Assembly (NCBI RefSeq): GCF_013761005.1
Contig: NZ_JACDUS010000001.1
Span: forward strand, 620,001-684,000
Direction of reading: 5' to 3'
Length of the DNA stretch: 64,000 bases
DNA from: Desulfosalsimonas propionicica
Lineage (GTDB): Bacteria > Desulfobacterota > Desulfobacteria > Desulfobacterales > Desulfosalsimonadaceae
A model generated the notes under the pieces. It searched no databases, was not told the DNA's origin, and saw nothing but the letters and a program-made list of their open reading frames with translations. The translations under genes were made by a program, and so were the position numbers. The first letter of the stretch is position 1, and each line of letters starts with the position of its first letter. Below are positions 59,633 to 64,000 of the stretch, in pieces.

Positions 59633-62386
59633 ATGGCGGCCAATGAAAAACGGTTTTCTTTTGTTTCACTTGGTATTCCCGGAGACATTTTCGGAGTGGT
59701 GCGCTTTAGCGGCACCGAGGGGCTGTCGAGGATCTATGAGTTTGACATCCAGCTTGTGTCGGCGGATATAGAGCTGGATTTAAACGAAATCATCCAGAAC
59801 CCGGCCCGGCTCACGTTTCTGCGCGAGGAAGGCAATATCTGCTTTAACGGGATTGTCTCGGAGTTTGAGCAGCTCCACCAGGTCGGGGCCATGTGCTTTT
59901 ACAAGGCACGCCTGGTGCCCAGAATCTGGTGGCTGACCCAGACACCTTTTAACCAGGTTTTTCTCGACAAAAGCGTGCCGGAAATCATCGGGCAGGTCCT
60001 TCGCTCCGGGGGCCTGATGAATGATGATTTTGATATCCGACTGGAAGGCACCTATCGGAAATGGGAATATGTGTGCCAGTACCGCGAGACCCATATGCAC
60101 TTTGTCCGGCGCCTAATGGAGCGCGAGGGCATGTATTATTACTTTGAGCAGACCGCTTCCGGCGAAAAACTGATCATCACCGATACCCGCATGGCCCACA
60201 CATACATGGCAGAAGGCCGGAGCATTTACTATTCCCCGCCAAGCGGCCTGGATACCTTGTACCGGGAGGAGGTCATCAAGAATTTTTTCTGCCGCCAGAA
60301 AATGGTGCCCAAATCCGTCCATCTCAGGGATCATAACTTCGGCCGCCCGGAGCTGCCGCTGGAAGGATCCGCGGATGTGTTTGAAGAAGGCCACGGCCAG
60401 GTCTATTTTTACGGGGATCACTTCACAAGCCCGGAGCAGGCCGGCCGGCTGACCCGTATCCGGGCCGAGTCCTATCAGTGTTGGATGCAGACGTTTTTCG
60501 GAGACACCACCATCCCGTTTCTAAGACCCGGCTACACCTTTCATCTGGACAAGCATTTCCGTGCGGCATTCAACCAGGACTATCTGACCGTGGAAGTTTC
60601 CCACCAGGGAAACCAGGCATCATTTATGCTCGCGGGCCTGCCCGGGCAGCTTTCGGAGCAGGAAACCAGCCCCGCATACGTCAACCGGGTCACGGCCCTG
60701 CCGGCATCGGTTCAGTTCCGCCCGGAGCGCAAAGCCGAAAAACCCCGTTTTTACGGTACGCTAAACGCACGCATTGATGCGGCCGGCGACGGCACTTATG
60801 CGGAGCTCGATGCCGAGGGCCGCTACAAGGTGATTCTGCCCTTTGACCGAAGCGGCCGAAGCGGCGGCAAGGCATCGGCCTGGATTCGAATGATGCAGCC
60901 CTATGCCGGCTCCAACCAGGGAATGCACTTTCCCCTGCACAAGGGCACCGAGGTGCTTTTGACCTTTATCGAAGGGGATCCGGACCGGCCGGTCATTGCC
61001 GGGGCCGTGCCCACCCCCCAGGCGATCAGCCCGGTAAACGAGCGCAACCAGACCAAGTCGATGATTCAGACCGGGCGCGGCAACCTGCTGGGGGGCAACA
61101 ATTACATCGAGTTCGAGGACAAAAACCGGCATGAAGCCATCCGGATCCATTCTCCGGGGGACTTGTGGCGCGAGGCCCAGAACCGTTACGGGGAGTATCA
61201 TGCCTATGACCCGCAGGATTCGCTTTCAGACGGCCGGGAGCCCAAGATCGAAGATTTGAAATCCAACTTCGGCCAGGGCAGCGGATGCAACCCCACCGGC
61301 ATGATCGATATTCACAACAGCCATCAGCCCCAGGCGAACTTTTTCAGCGATGTATTTCGAAAGGCGCATGTACACCTGTCCTCCCTTGATACGGTCAACC
61401 TTCAGGAAGGCAATATTTATGACTTTGGCGGCTACTGGAATTATAACCTGGGCAACTGCTACGTGGAAGAACACCTGGACCAGAGCCCGGAGTTAAACAA
61501 AGAACACGACTACGACCTGCTGGATGCGGGCGGGCCGAACTGGAACGGCTGGCGCACGGTCAAGTCAGAAGAGCACGGCGGATCCACAAACCAATTGATT
61601 GATCTTGCCCATGAGGCCTCGGACAGCTGGAAAAACATCTGGGTGGAAAAACATTTCGGCGACGCCTACGAATACACCGAGGGCAGCACGATTTCCGTGA
61701 CAAAGGGATCATCTCAGGAAATCCAGGTAGGCGGCCGTCACGTGGAGGAAAAATACAACGGCAAGGGCAAAAAAACCCTTTACAGTGTTTCTGAAAAGGG
61801 AAAAACCGAGGAGACAAAATGGTGCTCCCATACGGGCAACATGCTGTCTTACAGCATCAGCCAGAAACAGCCCAATGCCGTGCATAGCTTTGATTTCAAC
61901 TGGGCCAACACCATGTCAATGGACATGAAGTTTGCCGCCAGCACCTCTCTTGACTTTACCATGGCCGCCAGCACCGCTTTTCATTTTACAATGGCCTCGA
62001 GCCTGGCCTTTGACTTCAAAAGGGCGGCCACCCTGGATCTGACCGTTGCCAAGGGGCTGCAGACAGAAATCGGCTCCTACACCGGGGGAAAAATCGGCCT
62101 GTCCTCCTTTAAGGGACTGTCGCTAAACGCCGCCATGCACCAGGCCGCGGCCATAGACCTTTCAAGCTATCAGGGACTCAAACTGGGGCTGGAATCGTTT
62201 AAGGGCCTGTCTCTTTCAGTGGAGACCGGTCTGGCCATTGCCATCAAATGCGATCTGCGGACAACCGCAAAAATTGACATTGATAACAATGACGGCAAAT
62301 TGTCTGTCAAGGCCGGCGGACTGCTCGAATTTGCCAAGGAGACAAGCTTAAAGGCCGCAGTTGACACCCTTCGCGTCCGGATGTAG
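59633..62386 (+). CDS. vgrG: Type VI secretion spike protein VgrG (TssI) with long repetitive C-terminus
   Basis: A 917-residue VgrG, the trimeric spike at the tip of the Hcp tube. The gp27/gp44-like part spans about 1-370 (IYEFDIQLVSADIELDLNEI, YVCQYRETHMHFVRRLMERE) and the gp5 OB-fold follows (RYKVILPFDRSGRSGG, IRMMQPYAGSNQGMHFPLHK, EVLLTFIEGDPDRPVIAGAV). From about residue 750 to the end, short repeats such as TSLDFTMAAS, TAFHFTMASS and FKGLSLNAAM, with alternating hydrophobic residues, look like an extended beta-helix needle. No enzymatic domain is recognised, so the extension is more likely structural or an adaptor-binding platform. GGGGACAAGGAG precedes the ATG. Confidence 0.93.
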   Translation: MAANEKRFSFVSLGIPGDIFGVVRFSGTEGLSRIYEFDIQLVSADIELDLNEIIQNPARLTFLREEGNICFNGIVSEFEQLHQVGAMCFYKARLVPRIWWLTQTPFNQVFLDKSVPEIIGQVLRSGGLMNDDFDIRLEGTYRKWEYVCQYRETHMHFVRRLMEREGMYYYFEQTASGEKLIITDTRMAHTYMAEGRSIYYSPPSGLDTLYREEVIKNFFCRQKMVPKSVHLRDHNFGRPELPLEGSADVFEEGHGQVYFYGDHFTSPEQAGRLTRIRAESYQCWMQTFFGDTTIPFLRPGYTFHLDKHFRAAFNQDYLTVEVSHQGNQASFMLAGLPGQLSEQETSPAYVNRVTALPASVQFRPERKAEKPRFYGTLNARIDAAGDGTYAELDAEGRYKVILPFDRSGRSGGKASAWIRMMQPYAGSNQGMHFPLHKGTEVLLTFIEGDPDRPVIAGAVPTPQAISPVNERNQTKSMIQTGRGNLLGGNNYIEFEDKNRHEAIRIHSPGDLWREAQNRYGEYHAYDPQDSLSDGREPKIEDLKSNFGQGSGCNPTGMIDIHNSHQPQANFFSDVFRKAHVHLSSLDTVNLQEGNIYDFGGYWNYNLGNCYVEEHLDQSPELNKEHDYDLLDAGGPNWNGWRTVKSEEHGGSTNQLIDLAHEASDSWKNIWVEKHFGDAYEYTEGSTISVTKGSSQEIQVGGRHVEEKYNGKGKKTLYSVSEKGKTEETKWCSHTGNMLSYSISQKQPNAVHSFDFNWANTMSMDMKFAASTSLDFTMAASTAFHFTMASSLAFDFKRAATLDLTVAKGLQTEIGSYTGGKIGLSSFKGLSLNAAMHQAAAIDLSSYQGLKLGLESFKGLSLSVETGLAIAIKCDLRTTAKIDIDNNDGKLSVKAGGLLEFAKETSLKAAVDTLRVRM

Positions 62387-62404
62387 AGGAAAAAATCAGA
62401 AAAC

Positions 62405-64000
62405 ATGCATGTTATCCAACCATACCGCCCCCTGCAGGCGGGACTCAACCATCGGGTGATGGAGCAGAACCGGCGCTTTTTCTTTGTTGTCTCGGCCACG
62501 CTGGGCATTGACCTGTGCTCCGGAAAGGCCCGTCTGGATGTTGATTTTTTAAAGGATGCATTTGAGGCCATGGCAGACAACCCCACCCCGGAGATGGGCA
62601 TGCCCAAGCCCCGGGGCGAGTTTCTGGTCACAGGCGCGTTTTTCGCACCCGGCGGGCGGGCTGTCACCGGCGGTGAGGTCCGGGTCCGGCTGGGGCAGAG
62701 TGAAAAATCCCTTTATGTGTTCGGCCCCCGCAGATGGGCAGCCGGTGGTCTGCCCTCCTCGCCGGAGCCGATCACAACCCTGCCGGTGGATTACGCCCAT
62801 GCCTTCGGCGGTTTGGATTACGCCAAAAACCCCGACGGCATGGGGCATAACGACGGGCGGCTGCCCTGCATTGAAAATCCGGACCGCCTGATCACCTCCC
62901 CCGGTGATACGCCAGAGCCTGCCGGCATTGCACCCCTGGTTCTGGACTGCCCCCAGCGCATGCGTTTTCGGGGAACCTACGAAGATGACTACAAGCTCAA
63001 ATATTACCCCGGATACCCGGAAGACATGGATTGGCGTTTTTTTCTCAACAGCCCGGAGGACCAGTGGATACAGGGATATTTTCAGGGCAGCGAATCCTTT
63101 GAAATCCGAAACATGCACCCGGAGATGCCCGTTATCAGCGGGGCGCTGCCGGATCTTTACGCCCGTGCCTTTATCCGCCATACCATCGGCACGGAAACAC
63201 CGGATTTCGGCGAGCTGCCCCTGAACCTGGACACGGTTTGGTTTTTCCCGGGAAAACAGCTGGGCCTGCTTGTTTTCCGGGGTATCACCGAGGTGGCCGA
63301 TGACGAGGCCACCCAGATCAGTGATGTGCTTCTGGCATATGAAAACCGCCGGGATGAAAAGCGCAGCCTTGCCCATTACCACCAGGCCCTGGAAAGGCGG
63401 ATGACCGGGGAAAATCCGTTTCTCAACTATTTTCAGACCCGGGACCTGATCCCCCCCGGCGATCCCACCGCCCTGGCCATTTTTCAGGAAAAAGGCGAGG
63501 TGGAGCTCGATGACAACAGTGCCCTGTCCCAAAACATTACCGCCCGGGAAGATGCCTGCAGCAAAACCGTGGAGGACAAGGTTGACGAAGCCGCCCGTCA
63601 GGCGGAGCAGTCCATGGCCCAAACCCGTATGCCGGACACAGCTGCGGCCGCCATGCCCGAAGACGACGCTTTTGATGTGCAAAAGATGATCAGTGAACCG
63701 GCCGACCCCGGGTCTGCCCAGGTTTCTGATCCGGATCTGGACGAATTTAGCCGCAAGCTCGAAGAGATTATGCCCGGGATCACATCCGGGCAGGGCGGCA
63801 AAGTGGACCTGGAGGATTTTCCGTTTGACCGCATCGGTGAAATCGCCGATGCCGCAGAGGTCATGGGCCAAAAAAAGGATGAGCAGGCCCGGGAAAAACT
63901 TCGGGAACAGATCACCAATGTCCGCGACACCCTGCAAAGCCAAATGGCCGAAACCCGGGAAAGCGGACAGGAAATACCGGCTGATGCCCGCAATGAGCTT
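62405..64000 (+). CDS. DUF2169 domain-containing T6SS adaptor (3' end beyond window)
   Basis: The first 532 codons of a DUF2169 protein, open to the window edge. It starts MHVIQPYRPLQAGLNHRVME. The domain (about 1-330) shows GKARLDVDFLKDAFEAMADN-like variable start, LPVDYAHAFGGLDYAKNPDG, MRFRGTYEDDYKLKYYPGYP and DMDWRFFLNSPEDQWIQGYF, matching the family pattern GTYDxxWxxxRxPxLPxDFDxRFFN. In T6SS loci DUF2169 proteins act as adaptors or chaperones that load effectors on VgrG or PAAR. The region after residue about 370 is acidic and helical. The gene is 18 bases behind vgrG, so co-expression is expected. The cognate effector is probably just outside the window. Confidence 0.88.
   Translation, partial: MHVIQPYRPLQAGLNHRVMEQNRRFFFVVSATLGIDLCSGKARLDVDFLKDAFEAMADNPTPEMGMPKPRGEFLVTGAFFAPGGRAVTGGEVRVRLGQSEKSLYVFGPRRWAAGGLPSSPEPITTLPVDYAHAFGGLDYAKNPDGMGHNDGRLPCIENPDRLITSPGDTPEPAGIAPLVLDCPQRMRFRGTYEDDYKLKYYPGYPEDMDWRFFLNSPEDQWIQGYFQGSESFEIRNMHPEMPVISGALPDLYARAFIRHTIGTETPDFGELPLNLDTVWFFPGKQLGLLVFRGITEVADDEATQISDVLLAYENRRDEKRSLAHYHQALERRMTGENPFLNYFQTRDLIPPGDPTALAIFQEKGEVELDDNSALSQNITAREDACSKTVEDKVDEAARQAEQSMAQTRMPDTAAAAMPEDDAFDVQKMISEPADPGSAQVSDPDLDEFSRKLEEIMPGITSGQGGKVDLEDFPFDRIGEIADAAEVMGQKKDEQAREKLREQITNVRDTLQSQMAETRESGQEIPADARNEL

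Noticed and set aside
58611-59669. 352-codon minus-strand frame opposite clpV
   Set aside because: It overlaps the second AAA+ module of clpV and the vgrG start and has no coding signs of its own.
62549-63943. 464-codon minus-strand frame opposite the DUF2169 gene
   Set aside because: The plus strand encodes recognisable DUF2169 motifs over the same bases; the antisense frame has no ribosome-binding site or motif.

Overview
This 64 kb window (GC-rich, roughly 55-60 percent by eye) most likely comes from an anaerobic Desulfobacterota chromosome, probably a sulfate reducer of the Desulfobacterales. The inference rests on the gene mix: DUF3786, DUF362-ferredoxin, an [4Fe-4S]/molybdopterin oxidoreductase, a DsrE-like protein, radical SAM paralogues, sigma-54 regulation, and MaeB next to PriA. 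No rRNA, tRNA, CRISPR array, integrase or complete insertion sequence was recognised.

Layout. 1-329: start of glpX (minus strand). 640-1518 and 14133-15008: two paralogous radical SAM proteins. 1568-7855: a sigma-54 activator divergent from a six-gene operon headed by a near-consensus -24/-12 promoter and closed by an intrinsic terminator. The operon encodes a monoheme cytochrome c, a Tat-exported metallo-beta-lactamase-fold protein, a polytopic membrane protein, two unrecognised proteins and a NifX-like protein, and is the best candidate here for an undescribed system. 8180-13906: outer-membrane barrel, hydrolase, NUDIX, Fe-S protein, periplasmic DsrE-like and Spy-like proteins. 15197-18553: aldo-keto reductase, acyltransferase, lipoprotein hydrolase. 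18713-25332: tripartite RND efflux operon plus DUF3786. 25392-29766: DUF362 ferredoxin, then a TetR repressor and molybdopterin oxidoreductase pair with a clear promoter and operator. 29868-30338: a non-coding block of nested inverted repeats. 30592-37627: DUF374 acyltransferase, chemoreceptor, priA, maeB. 37933-41780: Cache protein, NCS2 permease and 5TM-PP2C phosphatase, possibly a nutrient-sensing module.

41961-64000: a type VI secretion cluster with all 13 core genes in the order tssJ-K-L-M-tagF-A-B-C-hcp-E-F-G-H-vgrG, followed by a DUF2169 adaptor gene that runs off the window. An intrinsic terminator lies between hcp and tssE, and a mobile palindromic repeat sits between tssA and tssB.

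A MITE-like family of about 150 bp, ending in GATGGCRCCGTAAAAAGT-type inverted repeats, is scattered through the intergenic gaps: six near-complete copies, two copies with the same ends around unrelated cores, and one 40-bp mini copy.
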